A stretch of 64,000 nucleotides of DNA, taken from assembly GCA_044341025.1 (NCBI GenBank), contig JBIISM010000005.1:1-64000 (forward strand). The letters run 5' to 3'. How positions within the stretch are numbered: the first letter of the stretch is position 1; each line of letters opens with the position of its first letter. This DNA is from JABMMZ01 sp044341025 (lineage in GTDB: Bacteria; Bacteroidota; Bacteroidia; NS11-12g; UBA955). The position numbers were made by a program, and so were the translations under genes. Of the stretch, positions 18,512 through 27,878 are shown one piece after another. Under the pieces are notes generated by a model that saw only the letters and a program-made list of their open reading frames with translations, was not told the origin of the DNA and ran no database searches.

Positions 18512-21217
18512 ATGAGCAGAACGATATACCCTTATTTGAGATTGAGTGGACTTGAGCCACTGACCCAAACCAATGAAACTAATTTTATAAATATTGGTGA
18601 AAGAACCAATGTGACTGGTAGCAGAAAATTTGCTAAATTAATTTTAGATGATAAGTTTGATGAAGCCTTATCGGTTGCTAGGCAGCAAGTAGAGAATGGG
18701 GCACAAGTCATTGACATCAACATGGATGAAGGCATGTTGGATGGCAAAGCTGCAATGGTAAGGTTTTTGAACTTAATCGCTGCAGAACCAGACATATCAA
18801 GAGTGCCGGTTATGATCGACTCATCAAAATGGGAAATTATTGAGGCTGGTTTGCAATGTATTCAAGGAAAAGGTATCGTTAATTCAATAAGTTTGAAGGG
18901 CGGTGAAGAAGAATTCATTAGGCAGGCAAAGTTATTAAAACGATATGGAGCCGCTACAGTTGTTATGGCATTTGATGAGCTTGGACAAGCAGACTCATTT
19001 CAAAGGAGAATAGAAATATGTAAAAGAGCCTATGATTTGCTGGTCAATACAGTTAAATTTCCTGCCCAAGACATCATCTTTGATCCGAACATATTAACGG
19101 TTGCAACTGGCATAGAAGAGCACAACAACTACGCGGTTGATTTTATAAATGCCACAAGATGGATAAAACAAAATTTGCCTTATGCAAAAGTAAGTGGCGG
19201 AGTAAGTAATATATCTTTTTCTTTTAGAGGAAATGACGCCGTAAGAGAGGCCATGCACTCAGCATTTCTCTACCATGCCATTCAAGCTGGCATGGACATG
19301 GGCATTGTAAATGCAGGTATGCTGATGGTATATGATGAAATACCAAAAGAATTATTAGATAGGGTAGAAGATGTTTTGTTGAATAGAAGAAGCGATTCAA
19401 CAGATAGACTACTTGAATTTGCAGAAACGTTTAAAGCAAAAGGAAAGGAAAAAATAGTAGATGATGCTTGGCGTAAAACTGCTGTTGAAGAAAGGCTAAA
19501 GCACGCTTTGATACACGGGATCACTGATTTTATTGACATTGATACCGAAGAGGCAAGACATTTATTTGAGAGACCATTGCATGTCATTGAAGGACCATTG
19601 ATGGCCGGAATGAATGTAGTTGGCGATTTGTTTGGTAGTGGTAAAATGTTTTTACCTCAGGTGGTAAAAAGCGCCCGTGTTATGAAGAAAGCGGTTGCCT
19701 ATTTAGAGCCATTTCTTCAAGCTGAAAAAGATAAAAATATTTTGGAAGGCACAAATTTAGCGGAGGCTAATAAAGGACCTGGAAAGATTTTGCTCGCCAC
19801 AGTAAAGGGCGATGTTCACGACATTGGAAAAAATATTGTAGGCGTCGTATTGGCTTGTAACAACTACGAAATTTATGACATGGGTGTTATGGTTTCTTGT
19901 GAGAAGATATTAGAAAAAGCGAAGGAAATTAATGCGGATGTTATAGGATTGAGCGGTTTAATAACGCCCAGCTTAGATGAAATGGTTTATGTTGCCCAGC
20001 AAATGGAGAAACAGGGATTCAAATTGCCATTATTAATAGGCGGAGCAACTACAAGCAGGATACATGCAGCTGTTAAAGTAGCCCCGCAATACAGTGGAAC
20101 GACTGTTCATGTATTGGATGCTTCTAAATCTGTTCCAGTTGTATCTCAATTATTAAACGAGGATTCAAAGGAGGCTTTTTCGAAAAACATAAGAAATGAA
20201 TACATAAAGTTGGCAGAAGACCACGCAAAAAGACAAACGGCAAAAGATATTATTAATTATGAGGATGCAAAATCAAACCCTTTCAAACTTGAATTCAATA
20301 GTCAATCAATAGCTAAACCTAAGAAATTGGGTGTAAATTATATAATTAGTCAAAATTTGAATGATCTCAGACCGCTTATAGATTGGACCCCATTTTTTCA
20401 AACTTGGGAACTTGCAGGAAAATATCCAGCGATATTAAGCGATTCTGTTGTTGGTGTGGAGGCGACAAAATTGTTTAAGGATGCCAATGAAATGCTTGAT
20501 AATATTATCCGTGATAATTGGTTGCAAGCAAATGCCTCATACGCCTTATTGCCAGCATTTTCAGACGGTGATGATGTAAAAGTGATGGATGCAGAAGGGA
20601 AATATTTAGAGACCTTTCATTTTCTTAGACAGCAAAGAAAAATGACCAATGGCGTTCCAAATCTATGCTTGTCAGATTTTATAGCACCTAAAAATGATGA
20701 CATTCAAGATTATATGGGCTTCTTCACTGTCACTGCAGGTATCGGAATCGAAGCACACATCAAATATTTTGAAGACAACCACGATGATTACAACAGCATT
20801 TTAATAAAGGCCTTAGCGGATAGACTGGCTGAAGCATTTGCTGAAAAACTTCACCAATTAATAAGAACTGAGTTTTGGGGGTATGCTGAGAATGAAAATT
20901 TAAGCAATGAAGATTTAATTATAGAGAAATATAGAGGCATTAGACCAGCTCCAGGATACCCGGCCTGTCCTGACCATACAGAAAAGGGACCATTGTTTAA
21001 ACTTCTAAACAATGAATCCGAAATAGGCGTTGATCTAACAGAATCGTTTGCAATGTATCCAACTGCGGCTGTTTCAGGATTCTATTTTGCTCACCCAGCG
21101 ACAAGATACTTCGGACTTGGAAAAATCAATAAAGATCAAGTTGAAAATTATGCTTCAAGAAAAGGCATTACACTTGAAGAAGCAGAAAGATGGTTAAGGC
21201 CTGTGTTGGCTTATTAG
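18512..21217 (+). CDS. metH: Methionine synthase, cobalamin-dependent, lacking the homocysteine-binding domain
   Basis: The protein (901 residues from ATG 18512) begins directly with the methyltetrahydrofolate-binding domain (NFINIGERTNVTGSRKF). The B12-binding module follows, with GDVHDIGKNIVGVVLACNNY (D-x-H-x-x-G histidine for cobalt), then the AdoMet-dependent reactivation domain (RPAPGYPACPDH). Full-length MetH has about 1230 residues. Here the zinc-dependent homocysteine domain of roughly 330 residues is missing at the N-terminus and is not in this window. In Bacteroidota that domain is often a separate gene, so methionine is presumably made by a two-protein enzyme. Expression is under the SAM-I riboswitch. 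A GTG at 18491 would add seven residues. Confidence 0.95.
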   Translation: MSRTIYPYLRLSGLEPLTQTNETNFINIGERTNVTGSRKFAKLILDDKFDEALSVARQQVENGAQVIDINMDEGMLDGKAAMVRFLNLIAAEPDISRVPVMIDSSKWEIIEAGLQCIQGKGIVNSISLKGGEEEFIRQAKLLKRYGAATVVMAFDELGQADSFQRRIEICKRAYDLLVNTVKFPAQDIIFDPNILTVATGIEEHNNYAVDFINATRWIKQNLPYAKVSGGVSNISFSFRGNDAVREAMHSAFLYHAIQAGMDMGIVNAGMLMVYDEIPKELLDRVEDVLLNRRSDSTDRLLEFAETFKAKGKEKIVDDAWRKTAVEERLKHALIHGITDFIDIDTEEARHLFERPLHVIEGPLMAGMNVVGDLFGSGKMFLPQVVKSARVMKKAVAYLEPFLQAEKDKNILEGTNLAEANKGPGKILLATVKGDVHDIGKNIVGVVLACNNYEIYDMGVMVSCEKILEKAKEINADVIGLSGLITPSLDEMVYVAQQMEKQGFKLPLLIGGATTSRIHAAVKVAPQYSGTTVHVLDASKSVPVVSQLLNEDSKEAFSKNIRNEYIKLAEDHAKRQTAKDIINYEDAKSNPFKLEFNSQSIAKPKKLGVNYIISQNLNDLRPLIDWTPFFQTWELAGKYPAILSDSVVGVEATKLFKDANEMLDNIIRDNWLQANASYALLPAFSDGDDVKVMDAEGKYLETFHFLRQQRKMTNGVPNLCLSDFIAPKNDDIQDYMGFFTVTAGIGIEAHIKYFEDNHDDYNSILIKALADRLAEAFAEKLHQLIRTEFWGYAENENLSNEDLIIEKYRGIRPAPGYPACPDHTEKGPLFKLLNNESEIGVDLTESFAMYPTAAVSGFYFAHPATRYFGLGKINKDQVENYASRKGITLEEAERWLRPVLAY

Positions 21218-21220
21218 GAG

Positions 21221-22009
21221 CTATTTTTTGGTTTGTGAAGTTTTGTATTTTTTAAGCGCATAATAAATTGCTCTTGCCATATTGTTCTGACCACTATCAT
21301 TGGCCAAAGTCTTACGGTCAAATTCGCTGCTTAAAAAACCGGTTTCTATAAGGACGCCAGGCATCGTTGAACGCCAAAGAACTAAAAATCCTGCCTCTTT
21401 AACGCCTCTGCTTTTTAATCTGCTTTTTTGCTTGAACTCAGTTTCAACTAAGCTTGCAAATTTGATACTTTGCGCTCTAAATGCATTTTGCATCAAAGAA
21501 AAAATGATATGACCTGCCGGAGAATTTGGATCAAACCCTTCATAGGCCTTATTATTCTTATAATCTTTTTCTAGTAAAATTACATTGTTTTCTCTTTTAG
21601 AGACTTGTAAATTGCCTTCTAGCTTATGGGGTCCCATCAGATATGTTTCAGTTCCATTGGCTTCTTTATTGTCATTGGCATTGCAATGTATGCTAATAAA
21701 CAGGTCGGCACTGTTTTTGTTAGCGATATTACTGCGTTCACTCAATTCAATGAATTTATCAGTTTTTCGGGTATATACAACTTTGACATCTTTTAAGCTG
21801 TCTTCAATAAACTTGCCCAATTTTAATGCAATTGATAAGGTAACTTCTTTCTCCCTGCTCGATCCGCCATTGCATCCTGGATCATGTCCACCATGTCCTG
21901 CATCGATAACAATAATGTCAAAGCCATTTATCTTTTCTTCTTCATGGTTAAATGATGAAAAGACTAAAACAATTAAGCCTAATGAAAGTAATAAGATTCT
22001 TCGGTTCAT
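21221..22009 (-). CDS. N-acetylmuramoyl-L-alanine amidase (Amidase_3)
   Basis: This is a secreted zinc amidase that cleaves the bond between N-acetylmuramate and the peptide stem of peptidoglycan. ATG 22009 gives a normal signal peptide (MNRRILLLSLGLIVLVFSSF). The longer frame from 22063 would put coding sequence over the promoter-like box. Motifs in order are VIDAGHGGHDPG with the first zinc ligand, REKEVTLSIALKLG with the glutamate ligand, and SIHCNAN with the second histidine. PGVLIETGFLS near the C-terminus carries the catalytic glutamate. The mature domain is about 230 residues, standard for the AmiC-type catalytic domain without extra binding modules. It is divergent from lptD. Confidence 0.92.
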   Translation of the reverse strand: MNRRILLLSLGLIVLVFSSFNHEEEKINGFDIIVIDAGHGGHDPGCNGGSSREKEVTLSIALKLGKFIEDSLKDVKVVYTRKTDKFIELSERSNIANKNSADLFISIHCNANDNKEANGTETYLMGPHKLEGNLQVSKRENNVILLEKDYKNNKAYEGFDPNSPAGHIIFSLMQNAFRAQSIKFASLVETEFKQKSRLKSRGVKEAGFLVLWRSTMPGVLIETGFLSSEFDRKTLANDSGQNNMARAIYYALKKYKTSQTKK

Positions 22010-22041
22010 CGTTTTATTTTTTATGCTTGACTTTTTTAAAT

Positions 22042-22049
22042 TAGTTTTG
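22042..22049 (+). promoter_or_regulatory. Bacteroidota -7 box TAgtTTTG of lptD
   Basis: This perfect TAnnTTTG match lies 33 nt before the TTG 22083 start chosen for lptD. It sits inside the region that would be the 5' leader of the divergent amidase transcript. Confidence 0.5.
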
Positions 22050-22051
22050 TG

Positions 22052-22059
22052 CAAAATTC
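22052..22059 (-). promoter_or_regulatory. Near-consensus -7 box GAatTTTG of the amidase
   Basis: One mismatch from TAnnTTTG on the minus strand, 42 nt before ATG 22009. It is only two bases away from the oppositely oriented lptD box, so the two promoters are interleaved. Confidence 0.4.
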
Positions 22060-22082
22060 GCATTTTAAATTTGTTTAATCTA

Positions 22083-24710
22083 TTGTCGCAAACTATATAT
22101 CTCCGTCATTTACTGTGGATAATACAAATAGCGTGCTGCATTTTGTACACAAATAATGTTAATGCGAAGAATGCCAGTGATTCAAGTAAATCAAATACTT
22201 TAGATACATTCAGAATTTCTAAAGATGCCTTAGACGCTATAATTGAATACCATGCAGATGATTCAACATATTTTGATTTAGCAAATCGAAAAGCCTACTT
22301 ATGGGGAAATGCTCGAGTAAAATATGAGGGAATGGACCTAAAAGCATATCTTGTTGTTGTTGACTTTGGGAAACGAGAATTGTATGCCAAGGGCAGAATA
22401 AATGATAGCACCGGCAAGTATGTTGGCCGTCCATTGTTTAATGATGGCGAAAGGGAAACTGAGGCCGACACAATGATCTATAATTTTGACACTAAGAGAG
22501 GTAGAACTTACGGCATTGCCATGAAGGAGGGCGATGGTTATATTCTGTGCAACAAAGTATTCAGGGACAATGACAACAGCATTTATAGTGATTTAGGAAA
22601 GTACACAACTTGTAACAATAAAACCCACCCTCACTTTTATTTGCAATCTAGAAATTTAAAAATAATTCCCGATAAAAAAATAATTTTTGGTCCTTCCAAT
22701 CTTGTAATTGAAGAAATACCAACGCCTCTTTATCTGCCATTTGGCTTGTTCCCAACAAAAAAAGGAGAGAAATCTGGTTTAATACCTTTTGAGTATGGCA
22801 GCAGTGGTCTTTATGGGCCATATTTAAGAAATTTAGGTTATCACTTTGCCATTAATGATTATTTAGATCAAAGTATAACAGGCGATTTATATTTTAGAGG
22901 AAGTTGGCGAATAGCCTCAAATACGAGGTATGTAAAGCGCTATAAATACAATGGAAATTTTAATTTAGAATTTTCAAAATATTTAAATGGCGAAAGGGAA
23001 GATTTGAATTTCAAACAAAATACAACCAGAACTTTCCGTTTGGCATGGCGACACAATCAAGATCCCAAAGCAAAACCTGGGTCTTCTTTTTCTTCCAATG
23101 TTGACATACAAAAGAACAATGCCTCGAGGTTAAACTCATTAAATGCATCTACAATTGTTACAAATGAATTCGGCTCATCTGTTTCATACTCAAAAACTTT
23201 AGTTCCAAATAAACTTGATTTAAGACTAAGTGCTTTGCATAGGCAGAATACAAGCACACATTCATTTTCAATGACCTTGCCTAACTTAACTTTAAGTATG
23301 CAAAGGGTTACCCCCTTTTCTAAGCCAAACGCCTATGGAAAATACAAATGGTTCAAAGATTTTGGCGTAAGTTATATCGTCGAAATGGAGAATAGAATTG
23401 ATACAAAAGACAGCATCTTTTTCTCAGGCAAACCATTGGAGTCAATTATTCCTGGGTTTTCAATCAATTCTCCAATATCATTGAAGCCAAGCGATGGATT
23501 CAAGCAAGGCGTAATTCATTCAATTCCGATCACTCTTGGTTCGTACAAGTTCTTAAAACAGCATTTTTCGCTAACCCCTACGGTATCTTATCGTGAATTT
23601 TGGTACTTTAGAACCATAGAAAAACAATGGAACAGTGCTTTAGAAAAGTTAGATACCATTTACCATAATGACTTTAGTCGAGCTTCAGATTATAGTGCCA
23701 ATGTAGCAATAGCCACTCAAATTTTTGGAACCATGCAGTTTGCCTCTGGTAAAGTTAGTGCAATCCGTCACAATATAACGCCTCAATTAAGCTTTAGTTA
23801 TAGACCCGATTATGCAAGTGAAAAATTTGGCTATTACAAAACGGTACAATCTGATACAGGGAAAGGCAAAACGACCTACAGCATATACGAACAAGGCATA
23901 AAAGGCGCTCCACAACCAGGCGCTAGTGGTTTAATGAACTTTTTAATTATCAATAAGCTTCAAGCCAAAGTTTTTAAGAAAACAGATTCTACTGCAAAAT
24001 ATGAAAATGTTACATGGATAGAAAACTTCAATATCAGCGGTAATTATAACTTCTTAGCGGATACACAGAAACTCTCAAAAATTAGTATAACTGGCTTTAC
24101 TAAAATATTCAAACAAGTGAGCTTAAACGCAAATGCAGTTTTAAATCCTTACGCTAAAAAGGCAATAAGCAATGGCAATGAGTTTTATTTAAACACCTTG
24201 GAATGGTCAGATAGCAGACGAATCGGTACATGGACCAATGCAACCATTCAATTGGCCTCAGGTATAAATGCAGACATGTTCCGAACGAAGAAGTCTAATG
24301 ATACCAGTGGATTAATTAAAACCGAAAAGGATAGACAAGAATATGCCGAAATGATGGGAAATCCTTATGGATATGTCAATTTTGATTTGCCATGGAGCAT
24401 AAATGTCAATTATTCATTGATTTATAATAGAAGTAATTTTAAATCATTGTATACCCAAACATTTAATTTGAGAGGTGATTTTAATTTAACCCCAAAATGG
24501 AAAATAGGCTGCAGCTCTGGTTATGATTTTGGCCAGAAAAAGATTGCTTATACTCAATTTGACATCAGTAGGCTGTTGCACTGTTGGGCCCTTAATTTCT
24601 CATGGATTCCTGACGGTATAAGAAAGAGTTTTACGTTCTCTTTAAAGGTAAATAGTGGTATGCTGCAGAGCTTGAAAGTTGATAAGAAGCGCAATTGGTT
24701 TGACCAGTAA
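22083..24710 (+). CDS. lptD: LPS-assembly protein LptD (OstA-like N-terminus and outer-membrane barrel)
   Basis: LptD is the outer-membrane barrel that places lipopolysaccharide on the cell surface. The mature part begins with an OstA-like beta-jellyroll: DLANRKAYLWGNARVKYEGMDLKA, ELYAKG, and a TMIYNFDTKRGRTYG segment. Then comes a long barrel rich in alternating aromatic residues, ending near the C-terminus. The open frame extends far upstream, but that part overlaps the amidase. The best start is TTG 22083, giving the signal-like MSQTIYLRHLLWIIQIACC. ATG 22023 lies upstream of the -7 box and TTG 22071 is another option. The protein would have 875 residues. Confidence 0.85.
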   Translation: MSQTIYLRHLLWIIQIACCILYTNNVNAKNASDSSKSNTLDTFRISKDALDAIIEYHADDSTYFDLANRKAYLWGNARVKYEGMDLKAYLVVVDFGKRELYAKGRINDSTGKYVGRPLFNDGERETEADTMIYNFDTKRGRTYGIAMKEGDGYILCNKVFRDNDNSIYSDLGKYTTCNNKTHPHFYLQSRNLKIIPDKKIIFGPSNLVIEEIPTPLYLPFGLFPTKKGEKSGLIPFEYGSSGLYGPYLRNLGYHFAINDYLDQSITGDLYFRGSWRIASNTRYVKRYKYNGNFNLEFSKYLNGEREDLNFKQNTTRTFRLAWRHNQDPKAKPGSSFSSNVDIQKNNASRLNSLNASTIVTNEFGSSVSYSKTLVPNKLDLRLSALHRQNTSTHSFSMTLPNLTLSMQRVTPFSKPNAYGKYKWFKDFGVSYIVEMENRIDTKDSIFFSGKPLESIIPGFSINSPISLKPSDGFKQGVIHSIPITLGSYKFLKQHFSLTPTVSYREFWYFRTIEKQWNSALEKLDTIYHNDFSRASDYSANVAIATQIFGTMQFASGKVSAIRHNITPQLSFSYRPDYASEKFGYYKTVQSDTGKGKTTYSIYEQGIKGAPQPGASGLMNFLIINKLQAKVFKKTDSTAKYENVTWIENFNISGNYNFLADTQKLSKISITGFTKIFKQVSLNANAVLNPYAKKAISNGNEFYLNTLEWSDSRRIGTWTNATIQLASGINADMFRTKKSNDTSGLIKTEKDRQEYAEMMGNPYGYVNFDLPWSINVNYSLIYNRSNFKSLYTQTFNLRGDFNLTPKWKIGCSSGYDFGQKKIAYTQFDISRLLHCWALNFSWIPDGIRKSFTFSLKVNSGMLQSLKVDKKRNWFDQ

Positions 24711-24712
24711 GC

Positions 24713-27700
24713 TTATCTTATAATTCTAATTACACCTTCAATTTTGTCGTCAGATTTTACATCTGAGTTCTTGCTTCTCAATTTTAAAATATAATAATAC
24801 GTGCCGTCTGACAGCATTTCTCCATTGTTTTTTAATCGACCATTCCAACAACCATCGGGCAAAACACCATTAAAAACCAATATCCCCCAGCGGTCATAAA
24901 TCCATATTTCAGCCTCATCACAATTCGGTGTTATCCCACCTATTGTGTAGCAATCATTGGTGTTGTCGCTGTTTGGGGTAAATACATTTGGTATTTTTAT
25001 TGTCGAACTAGGATTGCTAAACAATGACAATTGTAAAACTTGCGTATCAATGCAAGTGCTGCTTGGATGTGTTACCGTGAGCAGTACTTTATAAATTCCA
25101 TCCTTATAAAATCTGTGTTTTGGGTTTTTATCTGTGTTTATAATTGAACTATCGCCAAAATCCCACTTTGATGAATCGTAATCTTTTGATTTGTTTTTGA
25201 ATGTAAATTCATTGCTGCATTCTTCTGTTTCAAATTCATAATCAGCGGTCGGCATTTCCTTAACCGTTATATACGTGGAATCAAATGCAGAAATATTACA
25301 AGAAAAAGAGTCAATTGAACTTAATTTTACTTTATAAACGCCAGGATTTGTATAGGTGTGAATTGGATTTTTGCTGGTGTCGATCGGAGATCCGTCGCCG
25401 AAATCCCAAAAGAATTTATTGGCTTTTCTGCTCTGGTTGGTAAATACGACCCTTAAATCTTCGCATCCACTTGTTGGGTTTGCTATAAATTTTGCATTGA
25501 CTTCAAAGTTGATTTGAAAATCAATTTTAAATGAGGCATTGCTGCATCGTGGACTAAGGTTTTTCTTAAATGGAGCCTTGTTGCTTATAGGAAAATCGTC
25601 ATAATGATTTCCAGGTTCTGGACAACTTGAGCAGACCGATTGGTATACCACACCCTTTTTGTCAAATCTTGAAGTTCCACCATCCACATGGTCTTCTGTC
25701 AAATTTCCACCATAATAAGAAGCAAAAAGCAAGCTGCTGGCGTTTTTGCTTAAAACCAAAATATAAAAATCGTTGTTGTCGGTTGTTTTCTGGATGGCAT
25801 CAGAGCTTATCTGCAAACCTTGGGTTGTTAAGGAATGCAGACCATTAATATCAATCGGACTTCCCCAACCTGAAAAGTAAATATTGTCACATTTATCAAC
25901 TAAAAATGCTGATGGTGCAATCTCAGGATCAAATGTTCGATTCCCAAAAGTGGTTGATAAATTCATAACACTTATATTTGGTGATAAACGCAAAATAAAT
26001 TGCCCAGTCTTATCTTTACCGTATGTTTTTGCAGTGCGTAAAATGTATCCTTCTGTTTGCCCTGCAGCATAAACTTGTCCACTAGCATCTATATCTAAAA
26101 AATATACTTGATCATAGCTGCCGGTTCCTAGGTATGTGCTATTTATTAGCTTTCCTTTAAGAGAAAGTTTAGCAATAAAACCGTCTGCCTTTCCGCCATT
26201 ATAATTGTTTTGATATCCATTAACTGCAAATGACATTGCGGTGCTTGAAGTACCTCCTCCAATATAAACAAAAGTGTCGTAAAGTCTAATGCTGTACATG
26301 GCATCATCGCCATTGCCGCCGAAATAGGTGCTAAACCTTAGCGCGCTTAATTGTTTGTCTAAACTAAATATGCATCCATCTTGTGCTGAGGCTCTTGCCA
26401 TTTGAATGGCTTTAGAAATTGGAAAACTATTGCTGTTGGTTGTGGAAGCAATATAAACATTGTTTGCTGTATCTACGGCAATATCTCCTCTAAAATCGTC
26501 CGAATAATTGTATCTAAGCGAGTTGGTGTTAAGTCCATCATTTCCAGGTCCACCAATTAAAGTGCCAGCCAATAAGCCCGATCCATCTTCAGAAAGTTTT
26601 GTTACGAAAATATCTGTTCCACCGTTATGCGTGACATCAAAACCGCTGGTATCAGTTGGAAAGTCGGGCGAATAACAGGTGCCCATCACCAATAAATTAT
26701 CTTGATGGTCGACCACCAAACTGTGTGGATATTCATCTCTACTTCCGCCTAAATAGGTGCTGTAAAGAAGGGTAGTGCCAGCGCTATCATATTTGTTAAT
26801 GCCAATATCACATGGTAAGTTTGCTGGTGCCTGACCTACGCCACCAGCATATACAGTTTGAAATGCGCCTGGAGTGACCGGAAACGGACCCCCATTGCTG
26901 CCTGTTCCGCCATCTACTATACCTCCTGCGTACAAATGTGATTTGGAATCATATGTGGCCGTAAAACCAAAATTATCTCCCTGGCTGCCACTGTATGTTG
27001 AGAAAACTAAAATCGGGTCAATTACCAATTCAAAGGCTTCGTTGTATTTGGAAAGTAAATACGAGAGTTCAAATTTTTGCTTGTTTTTTCTTAAAACGTA
27101 GTTGCATTCAACGAGAACCGTATCATTGTTTATTATTTGATATGCCAAAGGTTTTTGTTCAATTATTTGTCCTACGCTGCTTGAAATAATTAAATTGCCC
27201 TTTTCGATTCGCATTGCGTCAGTATGCGAATAATTAATTTTAATGTTATTTGGATCTGAACCTGGTTTTAAAATAAAACTGTGTTTTACTGTTTGAAGTA
27301 AACTTTCAATACGCCAATCAATAGCTGGGTAAATATTCTGGTATGTTATTGACTCAAAGGATTTTAAATTAGTATGCCATTTGGCCGCTAAATTCCCTTT
27401 GTAAAAATTATACTTTGTAATAAATTCATTTTTTGGTTTAATATCCGAAAGATTTGCTCCTGCAAATTCTACATCGAAACGGTGCCAATTAACTGAAAAA
27501 TTGTATTGAAGTGATTTGTATTTGTGTATGTGCGCCCATAAACTATCATACATCCTTGTGTCTTTCATTAAAACGGTGTATCCGTTTTTATTGAAATAAA
27601 TTATTCCCCCTGATGTTTCTGCTGAGTATTGAACAAATGATGGCAACCTTCCTTTGTTTTCAAGAAAATAAGTTTGAGAATTTAAATTAATTGCAAAGCT

Positions 27701-27763
27701 TATTACGCTGAAAATAAGCATAGAAACAAATTTTAATCTGCGGTATTTACTGGTTTTAAGCAA
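24713..27763 (-). CDS. Secreted SBBP-repeat/PKD protein with type-B T9SS sorting domain
   Basis: This 1016-residue protein starts at TTG 27763 with a signal peptide (FVSMLIFSVISFAINLNSQT). An N-terminal domain (FLENKGRLPSFVQYSA) is followed by a long stretch of SBBP beta-propeller repeats of the form FSTYLGGSRDEYPHSLVVD, about residues 255-690. Two PKD domains follow, with WDFGDGSPIDTSKNP and WDFGDSSIINTDKNP. The C-terminal 80 residues (IPNVFTPNSDNTNDC ... YDRWG ... SDGTYYYIL) are the gliding-motility-associated type-B sorting domain. It is therefore exported by the type IX system and shown on the surface or secreted. Its ligand or substrate is unknown. Its 3' end is two bases from lptD. Confidence 0.9.
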   Translation of the reverse strand: MLKTSKYRRLKFVSMLIFSVISFAINLNSQTYFLENKGRLPSFVQYSAETSGGIIYFNKNGYTVLMKDTRMYDSLWAHIHKYKSLQYNFSVNWHRFDVEFAGANLSDIKPKNEFITKYNFYKGNLAAKWHTNLKSFESITYQNIYPAIDWRIESLLQTVKHSFILKPGSDPNNIKINYSHTDAMRIEKGNLIISSSVGQIIEQKPLAYQIINNDTVLVECNYVLRKNKQKFELSYLLSKYNEAFELVIDPILVFSTYSGSQGDNFGFTATYDSKSHLYAGGIVDGGTGSNGGPFPVTPGAFQTVYAGGVGQAPANLPCDIGINKYDSAGTTLLYSTYLGGSRDEYPHSLVVDHQDNLLVMGTCYSPDFPTDTSGFDVTHNGGTDIFVTKLSEDGSGLLAGTLIGGPGNDGLNTNSLRYNYSDDFRGDIAVDTANNVYIASTTNSNSFPISKAIQMARASAQDGCIFSLDKQLSALRFSTYFGGNGDDAMYSIRLYDTFVYIGGGTSSTAMSFAVNGYQNNYNGGKADGFIAKLSLKGKLINSTYLGTGSYDQVYFLDIDASGQVYAAGQTEGYILRTAKTYGKDKTGQFILRLSPNISVMNLSTTFGNRTFDPEIAPSAFLVDKCDNIYFSGWGSPIDINGLHSLTTQGLQISSDAIQKTTDNNDFYILVLSKNASSLLFASYYGGNLTEDHVDGGTSRFDKKGVVYQSVCSSCPEPGNHYDDFPISNKAPFKKNLSPRCSNASFKIDFQINFEVNAKFIANPTSGCEDLRVVFTNQSRKANKFFWDFGDGSPIDTSKNPIHTYTNPGVYKVKLSSIDSFSCNISAFDSTYITVKEMPTADYEFETEECSNEFTFKNKSKDYDSSKWDFGDSSIINTDKNPKHRFYKDGIYKVLLTVTHPSSTCIDTQVLQLSLFSNPSSTIKIPNVFTPNSDNTNDCYTIGGITPNCDEAEIWIYDRWGILVFNGVLPDGCWNGRLKNNGEMLSDGTYYYILKLRSKNSDVKSDDKIEGVIRIIR

Positions 27764-27785
27764 TTAACTGTTAGCGTATTTAATA

Positions 27786-27793
27786 CAAAGATA
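27786..27793 (-). promoter_or_regulatory. Bacteroidota -7 box TAtcTTTG of the type-B T9SS gene
   Basis: A perfect match on the minus strand lies 22 nt upstream of TTG 27763. This supports TTG over the next in-frame ATG at 27721, which would cut away part of the signal peptide. Confidence 0.65.
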
Positions 27794-27847
27794 GTAAAAA
27801 TACAATTTTAGTTGCTTTAATCCTATAGAAAAGTCAACATTGCAGAG

Positions 27848-27855
27848 TATTTTTG
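27848..27855 (+). promoter_or_regulatory. Bacteroidota -7 box TAttTTTG of lysS
   Basis: A perfect TAnnTTTG match lies 23 nt before ATG 27879. It excludes the upstream TTG at 27840 as a start. Confidence 0.65.
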
Positions 27856-27878
27856 CACTCTTATTTTTAAAGTTAAAC

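Noticed and set aside
21585..22080. Long 5' extension of the lptD frame to 21585
   Set aside because: The extension lies antisense to the amidase gene and upstream of the -7 box; the signal peptide starts after it.
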